DNA from: CAZCZZ01 sp964503335
GTDB taxonomy: Bacteria > Verrucomicrobiota > Kiritimatiellia > CAIVKH01
Length of the DNA stretch: 37,291 bases
Direction of reading: 5' to 3'
NCBI GenBank assembly: GCA_964503335.1
Contig: CAZCZZ010000039.1
Coordinates: 1 to 37,291 of the forward strand
Positions within the stretch are counted from its first letter, which is position 1, and the number at the start of each line of letters is the position of its first letter. The position numbers and the translations under genes are program-made. The notes beneath the pieces are model-generated. The model was not told the DNA's origin. It saw only the letters and a list, made by a program, of their open reading frames with translations, and did no database searches. Below are positions 7,627-16,419 of the stretch, in pieces.

Positions 7627-8004
7627 TCAGCGGGACTTCTGGCAGGCGCTGCAGATCCCGTAGAGCAGCACCTCGTGTCCCTGCACCTCGAAGCCCGGCG
7701 GCGCGAGCTTCTTCAGCGGGCCGGGACAGCCCTTCATCTCGTACACGCGGTCGCACTTCTTGCAGTGAAAGTGGTGATGATGTGACTTTCCCGCCACTTC
7801 GTAGCGGGGTGGTTCGCCGGGGATTTCGACTGGAGTCAGGAGCCCCTCATCGACCATGGCCTTGATGGTCCGGTACACCGTAGCGATGCCGATGCCCGGG
7901 GTCTGGCGCGACGAGAGGTCGAGAAGCTCCTGCGGGCTCAGCGGCCGATCCGCTTCGCGGAGTGCCGCTGCGATCGCGTCCCGCTGCCTGGTCTTGCGTT
8001 CCAT
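7627..8004 (-). CDS. Fur-family metalloregulator (Zur/PerR/Fur type)
   Basis: 125 residues. The N-terminal winged helix includes TVYRTIKAMVDEGLL (residues 42-56), the Fur-family recognition region. HHHHFHCKKC (75-84) carries the metal-sensing histidines and the first CxxC; CSAC (118-121) is the second. Together the two CxxC pairs form the structural Zn site. The family represses metal uptake or oxidative-stress genes when bound to metal. Sequence alone does not separate Zur from Fur or PerR, but the ZnuA-like gene, CobW-type GTPase and His-rich TPR protein nearby favour zinc. It starts 52 nt downstream of the large PEPCK-like gene on the same strand. Confidence 0.9.
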   Translation of the reverse strand: MERKTRQRDAIAAALREADRPLSPQELLDLSSRQTPGIGIATVYRTIKAMVDEGLLTPVEIPGEPPRYEVAGKSHHHHFHCKKCDRVYEMKGCPGPLKKLAPPGFEVQGHEVLLYGICSACQKSR

Positions 8005-8055
8005 GCCGTGAACCTAGCGGATAAACCGAAACGTCGCAGGGAAAATATGCACCGA

Positions 8056-11000
8056 TCACGGACTCGCCGCAAACAGGTCGGCGCCGATCGTGCCGCGCAG
8101 GCTTTCGATGTATCCCTTGGTGTTGACCAGCGACAGGCGCTGGCGGACGGACTCAATTCGGGCTGCGATGCCGAGTCGGTCGTACTCCTCCTTGTAGCCC
8201 GGGCGCGCGGCAAAGGATTCAAGTGCCTTGGCCATCGTTTCGTGAACGACCTTCTCGCGCTCGCCGCGCTTCTCCAGTCGCTTCGCGTACCAGTTGCTGT
8301 TCAGCACCGAGTCCCGCGAGAAGAGCGCCCGCAGGGCGGGGTCGGACAGATCCTTGCCTTCATAGCTTCCCTTCGCCATGACATGCAGCAGGGCCTTCAA
8401 CGGCGGGACAGCAAGTTCCACCGATCCGTCGCGGAAGTATTGTTCGGCGACCCACTGGTGAGCGGAGACGATGTTGTCCATCGCGTCTGCAAACACCGCG
8501 AGGTCCTGCTCCTCCGGACGAAGCATCTCGCGCGTGAAGACCATGTCCGGCGTCGTGAACATGCGGCCGCCGTAGATCTGCATGAAGCGCGCCGTGATGC
8601 GATAGCCGAGACGGCTCGAGAGCACGGGCTTGCCCTCGAACTCCAGGTCCTTGCAGCGTTCGAGGCAGCCCTTCGCGAGAAGATCCGCCGCCGTGCGCTC
8701 CACAGGTTTCATGCGACTCCATATCTCGGGGACAACCAGGCTCACATCGTGATCCACGCGATAGTGCGGTCCCACGCAGCCCGCCGCCGTGATGAAGGCG
8801 TCGCAGCCGCAGACGGCGAGCGAAACAAACGCATTGTTGAGATCGTGGATGGGAAGAAGGGCGTTGAAGGGACCCTTCGTCAACGCGCCTTCGGATCCTG
8901 CGCCGGTTGTGGAAGGTGACTTGCCGGTGATGCTGGCGATGAACTCCATGAACAGCTCGGGCAGCTCGAGGAAGTGGACCGGATTAAACACGGACAGCGG
9001 GCGTACACCCTGTTCGGGCGGATTGTTCCGTCGTCCCGGCAGCACGGCGTTTACCGGGGCGACGTACGGCTTGTCGGTGGTGAGTCGGCGATAAAGCCGC
9101 GCGCCGATTTCGGCGAGATAACGCTGTCGCGGATTCTCGAGGTCCGGACGCGTCTGCAGGTAGCGCGGATTCTTGGTCGGCTTGCCGTCGACGATGCGCG
9201 GATGGGCGGACGAGACGGCGTAGGCCGGGGTTTCGCGGGCGAGGTGATCGAGGAACATCTTCTGCATCGGCTCGGAATACTGGCCGAAGCGAATCGTGTC
9301 CTCGACGATGTCCTGAGCCTGCTTGCGGTCGAGCGGTTCATAGTTGCAGAAGAAGTTGCCCGGACGCGCCATGTCGGCCTCGGTCTTGAGGTCGTAGCCG
9401 CGATGGATCGCATCGTCCGGCCGCTGGAAGAATCTCCCTTCGCAATTCGTCACGAACTTTGCGGAGGGGAAGGGGAACTCCGGGTCGGTCCTGGCGAGGA
9501 CGCTGCGCGGCACGGTGACGGAGGCCGTGATGTCGTCCTCGGTGGAAATCTTCTCGGACGGAATGAAGTCCTTCCGCACGCCGAAAATGCGCCACGAGCC
9601 GTCGCCGGAATAGCCCACGCGCACATAGCGCGTGTTGATCTTGCTGCGGCGATAGCGAAGTTCGTTGCCGGGTTTCCCGTTGATCGAGTCCACGCTGAAA
9701 CGGTTGCGCCAGTCGGTTCCCCAGTCGGGCTTGTAGTACCGCTTCACGACGAAGACCAGGTCCTTGATGTACTGGGGGATGCTCTCCAGCCACGCGTTGT
9801 AAGCGTCGGTGTAGAGCTCCGACGGCGTGAGCAACTTGATGACCGAGCCAAGGCTTCGCTCGTGGCTCAGGATCGGACGATGACGGCGGTCGGGTGGCGA
9901 CACCTTGAAGCGGTCGAGGTAGTCGCGGTTGATGATCTCCTCGACGAAATCGAAGTCCTTCTTCAGGTCCGCGACGAACACGGGGCCGTCGATCATCGCA
10001 TCGGAAATCGGCTTCGAGATCTCGGACTTCCCGCCGCCCGACACGGTGCAGGGCTTGTGGCAGAGCGTTCCTTCCGCGGTCTCGCCGATCAAACGCCAGC
10101 GGCTGCCGCGCGCGGGCTTGAGCATGCTGATCTTGTAGCCCGACGGCAGCACATACACGTTTTGCGGGAGCAGCTTGATCTGGTGCGACCGGCCATGAGC
10201 GCCCCAGGTGACCGTCTGCTTATCGAGCTCGATGTTCGTGTTCTCGGGGACGTAGATGATCTCGGGGAAGCGGCGATCGGTGCCGTAGCCCTTGGGATGG
10301 ACTTGCATGATGTCGGAGAAGAGGCGGCTCACTTCGGCGAAGGTCTGTCCCTTGTCCGGGATCAGGCTGTTCATCGCAAAGGTTTCGCCCAGATCGTAGC
10401 GCGGGAATACGAACGCACCGCCGGAATGCTCCTCTTCCGCGAGACCGTAGAGATTCGCCGCGTAGCTGATCTGCGTTTTCACTTCCTTCTTGCAGTAGCC
10501 GAAATAGTTGTCGGCGATGACGGTCACAATCACGCCCCGCTCGTCGCGCGCTGTGATCTTGAACGCGGAGCCGTCGTTGTAGCGCTCGTCGGGCTTCGTC
10601 CAGCACATGCCGTCGCGCTTCTGTCGCTCGGTGGCCTTGGACAGCGGGGGGAGGCCCAGCTCCTTCTTCGTGAGCCTTGTCAGGTGTGGCGCGAGGATGA
10701 CGCAGCCGGTGTGACCACTCCAGTGCTCCGCGTCCAACGCGGCGTTATTTTCGGGCAGGTACGGATCGCCACCGTTTCCGAAGATCGATTCCACGAAGTC
10801 GAGGTTGCCCACCATGCTTCCGGGCACGAAGAAGCGGATTTCCATCCGCTTCTCCTCGGTGAAGCCGGGCGCCTCGGGGCAGATGATCGGACGCATGAGC
10901 AACGAGACGAGCGCCTCGGCCTTGGCCGGTTGATTGGACGTGAACGGGAGCTGGCGCAGCGAGGCGGGGGGATTCAGGGCATGGCGGACAAGCGCTCCGA

Positions 11001-11490
11001 AGACGTCCTTGGGAACGGACTTCTTGTCGTCGGCGATGGGCAGTCCTCCGTCGGCCACATGAAACACGCCCTGCGTCGTGCGGCGGTCGTTCACCGGGTT
11101 GTGCAGCACGCCGTTGCAGACGCGGTAGCTGCGGATGATATCGGACTCGTAGTAGTCCGCATCCGGCGGCAGGGAAAGGATGCGCGCGATTCCGGGACGA
11201 TCGAGCACGAACGTCCGCGTGGGCAGGCGCACCGCCGCCGGGTCGCCGAGATAGGCCGCGAGAAAACTCTGGATGCGCTGGTCGGCCGGACACAGGTAGT
11301 CGCTGAGCAGGCGCGACTGTTCCTGGTAGTTCGCGAGCAGCGACTTGCTCAAGGCGATGAAAGGGAACGACTCCGTCTGGCCGCAGATGGGACAACCCAT
11401 CGCGGCCAGCTTCAAATTGATGTACTCGATCAGGATGTGCTCTTCCGCAGCCGAACCACCCTGCGCTGTCGTGTTCACGTTCATGATCAT
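8056..11490 (-). CDS. PPi-type phosphoenolpyruvate carboxykinase (probable)
   Basis: Very large protein, about 1144 residues from ATG 11490 (MIMNVNTTAQ) or 1142 from 11484; the open frame extends to 11580 and no ribosome site decides. The length matches PPi-dependent PEPCK of Entamoeba and Propionibacterium, about twice the GTP or ATP enzymes. Residues about 327-355, DNYFGYCKKEVK to EEEHSGG, align by eye with the YGGNSLLGKKC...LAEH region of GTP-PEPCK, keeping the catalytic Lys (K334/K335) and metal-binding His (H355). No classical P-loop GxxGxGKT is visible, as expected when PPi replaces nucleotide. The reaction would be oxaloacetate + PPi to PEP + CO2 + Pi. The assignment rests on length and this motif and has not been checked by search. 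Confidence 0.7.
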   Translation of the reverse strand: MIMNVNTTAQGGSAAEEHILIEYINLKLAAMGCPICGQTESFPFIALSKSLLANYQEQSRLLSDYLCPADQRIQSFLAAYLGDPAAVRLPTRTFVLDRPGIARILSLPPDADYYESDIIRSYRVCNGVLHNPVNDRRTTQGVFHVADGGLPIADDKKSVPKDVFGALVRHALNPPASLRQLPFTSNQPAKAEALVSLLMRPIICPEAPGFTEEKRMEIRFFVPGSMVGNLDFVESIFGNGGDPYLPENNAALDAEHWSGHTGCVILAPHLTRLTKKELGLPPLSKATERQKRDGMCWTKPDERYNDGSAFKITARDERGVIVTVIADNYFGYCKKEVKTQISYAANLYGLAEEEHSGGAFVFPRYDLGETFAMNSLIPDKGQTFAEVSRLFSDIMQVHPKGYGTDRRFPEIIYVPENTNIELDKQTVTWGAHGRSHQIKLLPQNVYVLPSGYKISMLKPARGSRWRLIGETAEGTLCHKPCTVSGGGKSEISKPISDAMIDGPVFVADLKKDFDFVEEIINRDYLDRFKVSPPDRRHRPILSHERSLGSVIKLLTPSELYTDAYNAWLESIPQYIKDLVFVVKRYYKPDWGTDWRNRFSVDSINGKPGNELRYRRSKINTRYVRVGYSGDGSWRIFGVRKDFIPSEKISTEDDITASVTVPRSVLARTDPEFPFPSAKFVTNCEGRFFQRPDDAIHRGYDLKTEADMARPGNFFCNYEPLDRKQAQDIVEDTIRFGQYSEPMQKMFLDHLARETPAYAVSSAHPRIVDGKPTKNPRYLQTRPDLENPRQRYLAEIGARLYRRLTTDKPYVAPVNAVLPGRRNNPPEQGVRPLSVFNPVHFLELPELFMEFIASITGKSPSTTGAGSEGALTKGPFNALLPIHDLNNAFVSLAVCGCDAFITAAGCVGPHYRVDHDVSLVVPEIWSRMKPVERTAADLLAKGCLERCKDLEFEGKPVLSSRLGYRITARFMQIYGGRMFTTPDMVFTREMLRPEEQDLAVFADAMDNIVSAHQWVAEQYFRDGSVELAVPPLKALLHVMAKGSYEGKDLSDPALRALFSRDSVLNSNWYAKRLEKRGEREKVVHETMAKALESFAARPGYKEEYDRLGIAARIESVRQRLSLVNTKGYIESLRGTIGADLFAASP

Positions 11491-11645
11491 GGGATGCCAC
11501 ACAAGCGGGGCGGGGTCAATCGCAACGCCCGTCAATGAATTGTGAGGCAAACATTGCTCGCGTAACAGTCTCGGCTGCAAGGGGATGTTGCCGGCATCGT
11601 GGATTTCCTGACCCGCGTTTCGGGCGCCATGCGCCTCGCCGCTTG

Positions 11646-11668
11646 ATTACTTGCATAATGCAAGTAAT
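11646..11668. promoter_or_regulatory. Perfect palindrome upstream of HxlR gene, candidate operator
   Basis: ATTACTTGCAT-A-ATGCAAGTAAT: two 11-bp arms around one central base, ending eight bases before the GTG start of the HxlR-type regulator. HxlR proteins are dimers that bind such sites, often upstream of their own gene. A CATAAT -10-like hexamer lies inside it, so bound protein would block the promoter. Confidence 0.75.
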
Positions 11669-11676
11669 ATGACGGC

Positions 11677-12048
11677 GTGAAGCTGAAAGATGAAACGGCG
11701 AGGAGGTCCGTCTGTCCGGTGGCCTGCACCCTCGACATCCTGGGAGACCGCTGGACCCTGCTGGTTGTGCGCGACCTGCTGCTCGGCCGGCAGAGATTCC
11801 AGGAGTTCCAGGCGTCCCCGGAAGGTATTGCCAGCAACATTCTGGCTGACCGTTTGAAGCGGCTCTGCGATGCCGGGATCGCGGTCTGTTCCGAAGACCC
11901 GGACGATGCGCGACGCATGCTCTACCGGCTCACGCCCAAGGGGCGCGCCCTGCGACGTGTTCTGGGAGAAGTGGTCAAATGGGGGTTGAAGTATGTGCCG
12001 GGAACGAGCGCGCACTTGAGGAGGACAGCGTATGAACAGCAGCATTGA
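11677..12048 (+). CDS. HxlR-family winged-helix transcriptional regulator
   Basis: 123 residues. CPVACTLDILGDRWTLLVVR, then RFQEFQ, then GIASNILADRLKRL follow the HxlR pattern (Cys near the N-terminus, GxRW-type motif, winged helix). The conserved Cys (residue about 10) is a redox or electrophile sensor in some relatives. GTG 11677 is the only start that keeps the family's short N-terminus and places the gene right after the palindrome. It overlaps the DinB-like gene by 17 nt; that gene has a strong ribosome site (GAGGAGG) inside this one. The pair is probably autoregulated, with the DinB-like enzyme as target. Confidence 0.9.
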   Translation: MKLKDETARRSVCPVACTLDILGDRWTLLVVRDLLLGRQRFQEFQASPEGIASNILADRLKRLCDAGIAVCSEDPDDARRMLYRLTPKGRALRRVLGEVVKWGLKYVPGTSAHLRRTAYEQQH

Positions 12049-12622
12049 GCCGAAACTTGCGGCGCCAGGAGCCGGGATTCCATTCTTCGAGCGTATGCTT
12101 TCAAACGCGGGGCTGAGGTTCCTGGCCACCGTGAAATCGCGCCAGCTTCTCCAGCAACAGTTCGACGAAGAGGAGTGGCGGCTGCGCGCGCTGGCCGGGG
12201 GGCTGTCCGATGAGGAGGGACGGCAACAGATGCTCATATCCCGCATCGCCGGGCTCGAAGACAGCAGCCGGTACTGGTCGCCATGGATGGTTCTGCAGCA
12301 TCTCGTCATCGTCAATGGCGCCATCACCGGCATCATCCCCGCGCTCGCCGCCGGTCGCACCGGCTTGCCTGCGGCGAGCACCGCGGGCGTAAAGCCGGTG
12401 CAGACTGCTGGACCCGAGATGAAGGCGATGTTCGACAAGGTGAACGAGCGCTACCGGAGAACCGTCGACTCCATCGCCGACTTGAAGACGGCTGCAAAGC
12501 ATCCGCACCCCTGGTTTGGTCCGCTCGACGCACATGGATGGCACGCCCTCGCTGCGGTGCACATGGCTATTCATCGCCGGCAGCTCGCGCTGATCGTTGA
12601 AGCGCTGCGCAAACGACGGTAG
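12032..12622 (+). CDS. DinB-like metal-dependent protein
   Basis: 196 residues, largely helical. Histidines in WMVLQHLVIV (about residue 92) and HMAIHRRQLALI (about 177-188) match the spaced H...HxxxH ligands of the DinB/YfiT four-helix metal-binding fold, which contains thiol-dependent S-transferases and hydrolases. The start ATG 12032 has GAGGAGG seven bases upstream. It is translationally coupled to the HxlR regulator, a common setting for detoxification enzymes. The substrate is unknown. Confidence 0.7.
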   Translation: MNSSIEPKLAAPGAGIPFFERMLSNAGLRFLATVKSRQLLQQQFDEEEWRLRALAGGLSDEEGRQQMLISRIAGLEDSSRYWSPWMVLQHLVIVNGAITGIIPALAAGRTGLPAASTAGVKPVQTAGPEMKAMFDKVNERYRRTVDSIADLKTAAKHPHPWFGPLDAHGWHALAAVHMAIHRRQLALIVEALRKRR

Positions 12623-12669
12623 TTCCAAGGATTGGAAGTCGATGACGCACCGACGTCCAATCCTTGGAA
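12623..12669. repeat. TTCCAA-NNN-TTGGAA repeat pair (stem-loop)
   Basis: Begins at the base after the DinB-like stop codon. TTCCAAGGATTGGA (12623-12636) pairs perfectly with TCCAATCCTTGGAA (12656-12669), and GTCG/CGAC extends the stem. Each arm is itself nearly palindromic. The same arrangement is at 32248-32294. It may serve as an mRNA 3' structure but has no T-run on either side. Confidence 0.8.
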
Positions 12670-12742
12670 GCGATTGTTCTGTCTCGCGGCGACGCGCGTC
12701 CCAAGGCATACTCCGCGACGTGTTCCGCGCCTTCTTGAACCA

Positions 12743-13678
12743 ATGACTCCTCTTATCCTCATCACGGGCTTCCTCGGATCGGGCAAGACGTCGCTCCTGA
12801 GGCAGGTGTTGCCCGGGCTCGCAGATCGGGGCATTGATTCCCATGTATTCCTGAACGACTACCGCAATGCGTGGATTGATGCCCGCACGCTTGAAGGGCT
12901 CGCGGGGAACATCTTCCCGATCCACGGCTCGTGCATTTGCTGCGGCTCACGCGACGAATTGATGAAGGCGTTGGAAACGACCGGGCTGCGCCCGCGCAGC
13001 GTGGCGCTGGTGGAAGCAAACGGGACCGCAGATGCGATCGAAGTCGTGGAAATGCTGACGGCAGACAAACGCGTCGGCCGCTATTCGCTTCCCGTGCAGG
13101 TCGCGGTGATTGACGCGAAGCGCTGGCAGAAGCGGCACTGGAACAACGAGATCGAGGAACTGCAGGCTCGGGGCGCTTCATTCCTGGTCATGACGCGGCG
13201 GGATGAAGTGACGGCGGAGCGATGCGCCGAAGTGGAGGCGCAGATCGCCAAGTGCAGTCCGAACGCGCAGTGGATTGACGCGGCAGAACTTGTGACGCGG
13301 CTGGTGCGCATGGTGGACGAGGCGGCGACCGTTCCACCGCGTCGATTCGACGCGACGCCCCGCAGGACGGAGAACCAGAATCACGCACGCCATCATTTTG
13401 CGTCGATGGAGATGAAGCTGCGCGAGGTCGTCGACAGCGACAACCTCCGGGAATTCCTCCGCAGCCTCCCGGCGGAAGTGATCCGCGCCAAAGGCGTGGC
13501 CGTGATCGACGGCTTTCCTCCGGAGTCCGTCCTCTTCCAGAAGGTGGAAGGTCGCGACGAACCCGCGCTGATGCGTCTCGGCACGGCCGAGGGCGTGGAA
13601 CCCGTGATGGTTCTTATCGGTGCCGCCATCTCCGAGGACGACATCTTCCGCATCGCGAGGCGACTGGGTCTTTATTGA
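12743..13678 (+). CDS. CobW/COG0523-family GTPase (putative zinc metallochaperone)
   Basis: 311 residues. The P-loop GFLGSGKT is at 9-16. The metal-binding CxCC motif, CICC, is at 64-67. VALVEANGTAD (about 97-107) stands at the G3-like position, and MTRRDEV replaces the usual NKxD guanine-specificity motif. A C-terminal CobW_C-like domain (from about residue 225, HFASMEMKLR) follows. COG0523 proteins hydrolyse GTP to deliver Zn or Co to target enzymes, often under Zur control. ATG 12743 gives the canonical N-terminus directly before the P-loop. An upstream frame from 12632 lies in the repeat and is unlikely. The gene ends two bases past the start of the znuA -35 hexamer. The altered G4 motif leaves nucleotide preference open. 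Confidence 0.87.
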   Translation: MTPLILITGFLGSGKTSLLRQVLPGLADRGIDSHVFLNDYRNAWIDARTLEGLAGNIFPIHGSCICCGSRDELMKALETTGLRPRSVALVEANGTADAIEVVEMLTADKRVGRYSLPVQVAVIDAKRWQKRHWNNEIEELQARGASFLVMTRRDEVTAERCAEVEAQIAKCSPNAQWIDAAELVTRLVRMVDEAATVPPRRFDATPRRTENQNHARHHFASMEMKLREVVDSDNLREFLRSLPAEVIRAKGVAVIDGFPPESVLFQKVEGRDEPALMRLGTAEGVEPVMVLIGAAISEDDIFRIARRLGLY

Positions 13679-13703
13679 CAACGCATTATCATTAGCGCAT
13701 TCT
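13675..13703 (+). promoter_or_regulatory. znuA-like gene promoter with Fur/Zur-box-like core
   Basis: TTGACA (13675-13680), a 17-base spacer and CATTCT (13698-13703, weak) precede ATG 13710. Inside the spacer, ATTATCATTA (13685-13694) is the reverse of TAATGATAAT, ten contiguous bases of the Fur-box hexamer repeat. A Fur-family repressor bound there would block the promoter. Confidence 0.5.
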
Positions 13704-13709
13704 GGTCGC

Positions 13710-14627
13710 ATGAGATGTATCCTTGTCGCACTTGTGTTGCTGCTCGGCCTTCTTCCCGCCGATGCCGGGCAGGGTCGCTTGCAGGTCGTGGCCACGTTCA
13801 GTGTGCTGGGCGATTTTGTGAAGGTTGTAGGTGGGGACGATGTAGAACTCGTCACCCTGGTCGGTGCGAACGGCGACGCCCACACCTTTGAGCCGTCGCC
13901 GTCGGACGGCGTGAAGCTCCATCGCGCGGCGCTGATCTTCGAGAATGGCCTCGGTTTTGAGCCATGGCTTGATCGCATCGTGAAGGCCTGCGGCACAAAA
14001 GCAAAAAGGGTCGTGGTAAGTTCGGGCGTTCAGATTCGCCACGCCGCGGCGTGTGAGCACGAAGGCGAGCATGCACACGATCACGGTGATGCGAACCCGC
14101 ACATCTGGCAAAGCGTGGCGAGGACGCGGCAGATTGTCGGAACGATTCGTGACGCGTTGTCGCAGCATGACCCCGCGAACGCCGCCGATTTTGCCGAACG
14201 TGCGAAGATTTACCTTCAGCAACTTGATGAACTGGACGGATTCATCCGCCAGCGCGTGGCCGCATTACCCGAATCCTCCCGCAAGCTGTTCACAGCGCAC
14301 GATACGTTCGGCTATTTCGCGGATGACTACGGTTTCGAGATCATGGGCAGCGCGCTGGGTTCCATGTCCACGGAAGTTGCGGACCCCTCCGCGCGCGAAT
14401 TCGCGTCGCTGATCGATGCCGTCAAAGCCTCGGGCGTGAAGGCGGTATTCGCCGAGAACACACACAGCTCAAAGTTCGCAAAATCGCTCGCCCACAGCGC
14501 GGGCGTGAAGGTGGTCGACACGTTGTACACAGACGCCCTCGGCGAGTCCGGCACGCCGGGTGACACCTACCTCGGCATGATGCGTTTCAACGTCGATGCG
14601 ATTGTCGCGGCCCTGTCGGCCGACTAG
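13710..14627 (+). CDS. ZnuA-like periplasmic metal-binding protein of ABC uptake system
   Basis: 305 residues, family TroA/ZnuA. Signal peptide residues 1-19 (ending ADA). Likely metal ligands are H58 (GDAHTFEPSP), H131 (NPHIW), H197 (AHDTFGYF) and D275 (YTDALG). A His/Glu/Asp-rich loop (CEHEGEHAHDHGD, 115-127) lies just before H131, a hallmark of zinc-specific members. The cognate znuB/znuC genes are not adjacent, so it works with a transporter encoded elsewhere. It follows the CobW-type GTPase with 31 nt between them. Its stop overlaps by four bases the stop of the convergent SulP gene. The Fur-type box in front suggests repression when metal is plentiful. Confidence 0.9.
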   Translation: MRCILVALVLLLGLLPADAGQGRLQVVATFSVLGDFVKVVGGDDVELVTLVGANGDAHTFEPSPSDGVKLHRAALIFENGLGFEPWLDRIVKACGTKAKRVVVSSGVQIRHAAACEHEGEHAHDHGDANPHIWQSVARTRQIVGTIRDALSQHDPANAADFAERAKIYLQQLDELDGFIRQRVAALPESSRKLFTAHDTFGYFADDYGFEIMGSALGSMSTEVADPSAREFASLIDAVKASGVKAVFAENTHSSKFAKSLAHSAGVKVVDTLYTDALGESGTPGDTYLGMMRFNVDAIVAALSAD

Positions 14628-16324
14628 TGCCCTGCGTGGGTCTGGGTCGCTTTCGGCGGCATGGCTCCGGTCCGAATCAGTTCTTCGGCGCGCTCGATCG
14701 CCTCGATAAGGCTGCCGGGCAGGTTGTCGAGGCCGATCTTCTCAATGAGTCCGGCGTTTTGCAGCACGACCAGCGGCTGCGAGTGAACGCCGGCGAGGAG
14801 CAGGTGGATGCCGAGCTTGCGGAAGCGATGCATAACCTCTTCGAGTGCGCGCATGCCGGTGGCGTCCATCACGATCACGTCCTTCATCTGGAGGATCACG
14901 ACCTTCGGCTTCTTCATGTGGCTGATCGTCTCGCTGAACTTCTGCGCGGCACCGAAGAAGAAGGAGCCGCTGATTTCGTACACTTCGACCTCGGCGGGAA
15001 TCTTCATGCGCGGCGCTTCGGGTCCCTCGCCATCGACGCCTTCCAACGCGTCCGTGATCGCACGGACCTTCGTGACGTCGGCCATGCGACGCATGAAGAG
15101 CAGCGCGGCCAGTACGACGCCGACCTGTATCGCCACGGTCAAGTCGATCAGGATCGTCAGCGCAAACGTGGAGAGCAGGACCAGCACATCGCTGCGCGGC
15201 CCGCGGAAGAGACTCACGAAAACTCGCCATTCGCTCATGTTGTAGGCCACGACGACCAGGATGCCTGCGAGTGTCGCCATCGGGATCATCGCCGCCCACT
15301 TGCCGGCGAAGAGCAGGATCACGAGAAGCGTTAGCGAGTGAATGATTCCAGCGAACGGTGTGCGACCGCCGTTCTTCACATTGGCTGCGGTACGCGCGAT
15401 GGCCCCGGTGGCGGGAATGCCGCCGAACAGCGGGGACGCCAGATTCGCGATGCCCTGTGCCACGAGCTCCATGTTCGAGCGATGGCGTCGACCCGTCATG
15501 CCGTCCGCCACCACCGCACTGAGCAGTGACTCGATACCGCCAAGCAGGGCGATCGACAGCGCGGGCGAAATCAGTTTGGGAATCAGCGCGATATCGATGT
15601 GCGGGATCGACGGCATCGGAAGTGACGTGGGCACGCTCCCGAAGCGGCTGGCGATGGTCTCGACGGGAAGTTTGAAGAGTTGGACCGCGGCGGTTGTGGC
15701 CACAAGGGCGATCAGGGGGCCGGGCACGCGGTTTGAGACGCGAGGCCAGAGCGAGATCAACAGGACGGTGAAGGCGAACAGGGATAGGGACCACGGATTG
15801 ATCTCGCCGGCATGCTCCGCATACGCCGCGAGCTTGTGGATGAACTCGGGCGGTATGGATTCCATCTCGAGACCAAGGCCATCCCGGATCTGCCCGCTCG
15901 CGATGATGATGGCGATGCCGGTGGTGAAACCGATCGTCACGGGATACGGAATGAACTGGATCACGGCGCCGAGTCGCGCCAGCCCGAGGCAGACCAACAG
16001 CGCGCCCGCGAGAAGTGTTGCCACCGCGAGGCCGTCGTAGCCGTATTCGTGGACGATGCCGTACACGATGACGATGAAAGCACCGGTCGGTCCGCCAATC
16101 TGGACCCGGCTCCCGCCCAAGGCGGAAATCAGGAAGCCCGCGACGATGGCGGTGTAAAGCCCCTGCTCGGGGCGAACGCCCGATGCGATGGCGAAGGCAA
16201 TGGCGAGGGGGAGGGCGATGATGCCGACGACGATCCCGGCTAGAGCGTCCTGCAGAAACTCTTTGGCCGAATACCCTTCACGAAGAACCGAAACCAGTTT
16301 CGGCTCGAAATCCCTTGTCTTCAT
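14624..16324 (-). CDS. SulP family anion transporter with STAS domain
   Basis: 566 residues. An N-terminal membrane part of about 10-12 helices (residues about 30-430) includes the SulP signature region GLYTAIVAGFLISALGGSRV and the family's GPTGAF motif. The C-terminal STAS domain (about 440-555) contains VIVMDATGMRALEE with the conserved Asp-Ala-(Thr/Ser)-G. Such proteins carry sulfate, bicarbonate or dicarboxylates with Na+ or H+; which one cannot be told. ATG 16324 (MKTRDFEPKL) is preferred over a frame reaching 16414. It lies 95 nt downstream of the debranching-enzyme gene on the same strand. Confidence 0.92.
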   Translation of the reverse strand: MKTRDFEPKLVSVLREGYSAKEFLQDALAGIVVGIIALPLAIAFAIASGVRPEQGLYTAIVAGFLISALGGSRVQIGGPTGAFIVIVYGIVHEYGYDGLAVATLLAGALLVCLGLARLGAVIQFIPYPVTIGFTTGIAIIIASGQIRDGLGLEMESIPPEFIHKLAAYAEHAGEINPWSLSLFAFTVLLISLWPRVSNRVPGPLIALVATTAAVQLFKLPVETIASRFGSVPTSLPMPSIPHIDIALIPKLISPALSIALLGGIESLLSAVVADGMTGRRHRSNMELVAQGIANLASPLFGGIPATGAIARTAANVKNGGRTPFAGIIHSLTLLVILLFAGKWAAMIPMATLAGILVVVAYNMSEWRVFVSLFRGPRSDVLVLLSTFALTILIDLTVAIQVGVVLAALLFMRRMADVTKVRAITDALEGVDGEGPEAPRMKIPAEVEVYEISGSFFFGAAQKFSETISHMKKPKVVILQMKDVIVMDATGMRALEEVMHRFRKLGIHLLLAGVHSQPLVVLQNAGLIEKIGLDNLPGSLIEAIERAEELIRTGAMPPKATQTHAGH

Positions 16325-16419
16325 GGTGTTTGAAAATCGGGAAGATTCTGCCCAAGAAGCCGAAGGGTCAAGCGGCATGTAGCCACGGCAAACAGCCGCG
16401 ATGGCGGGAAGCATTCAGC

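Noticed and set aside
8974..11538. 854-residue plus-strand frame
   Set aside because: Antisense shadow of the large PEPCK-like gene; no motif or ribosome site.
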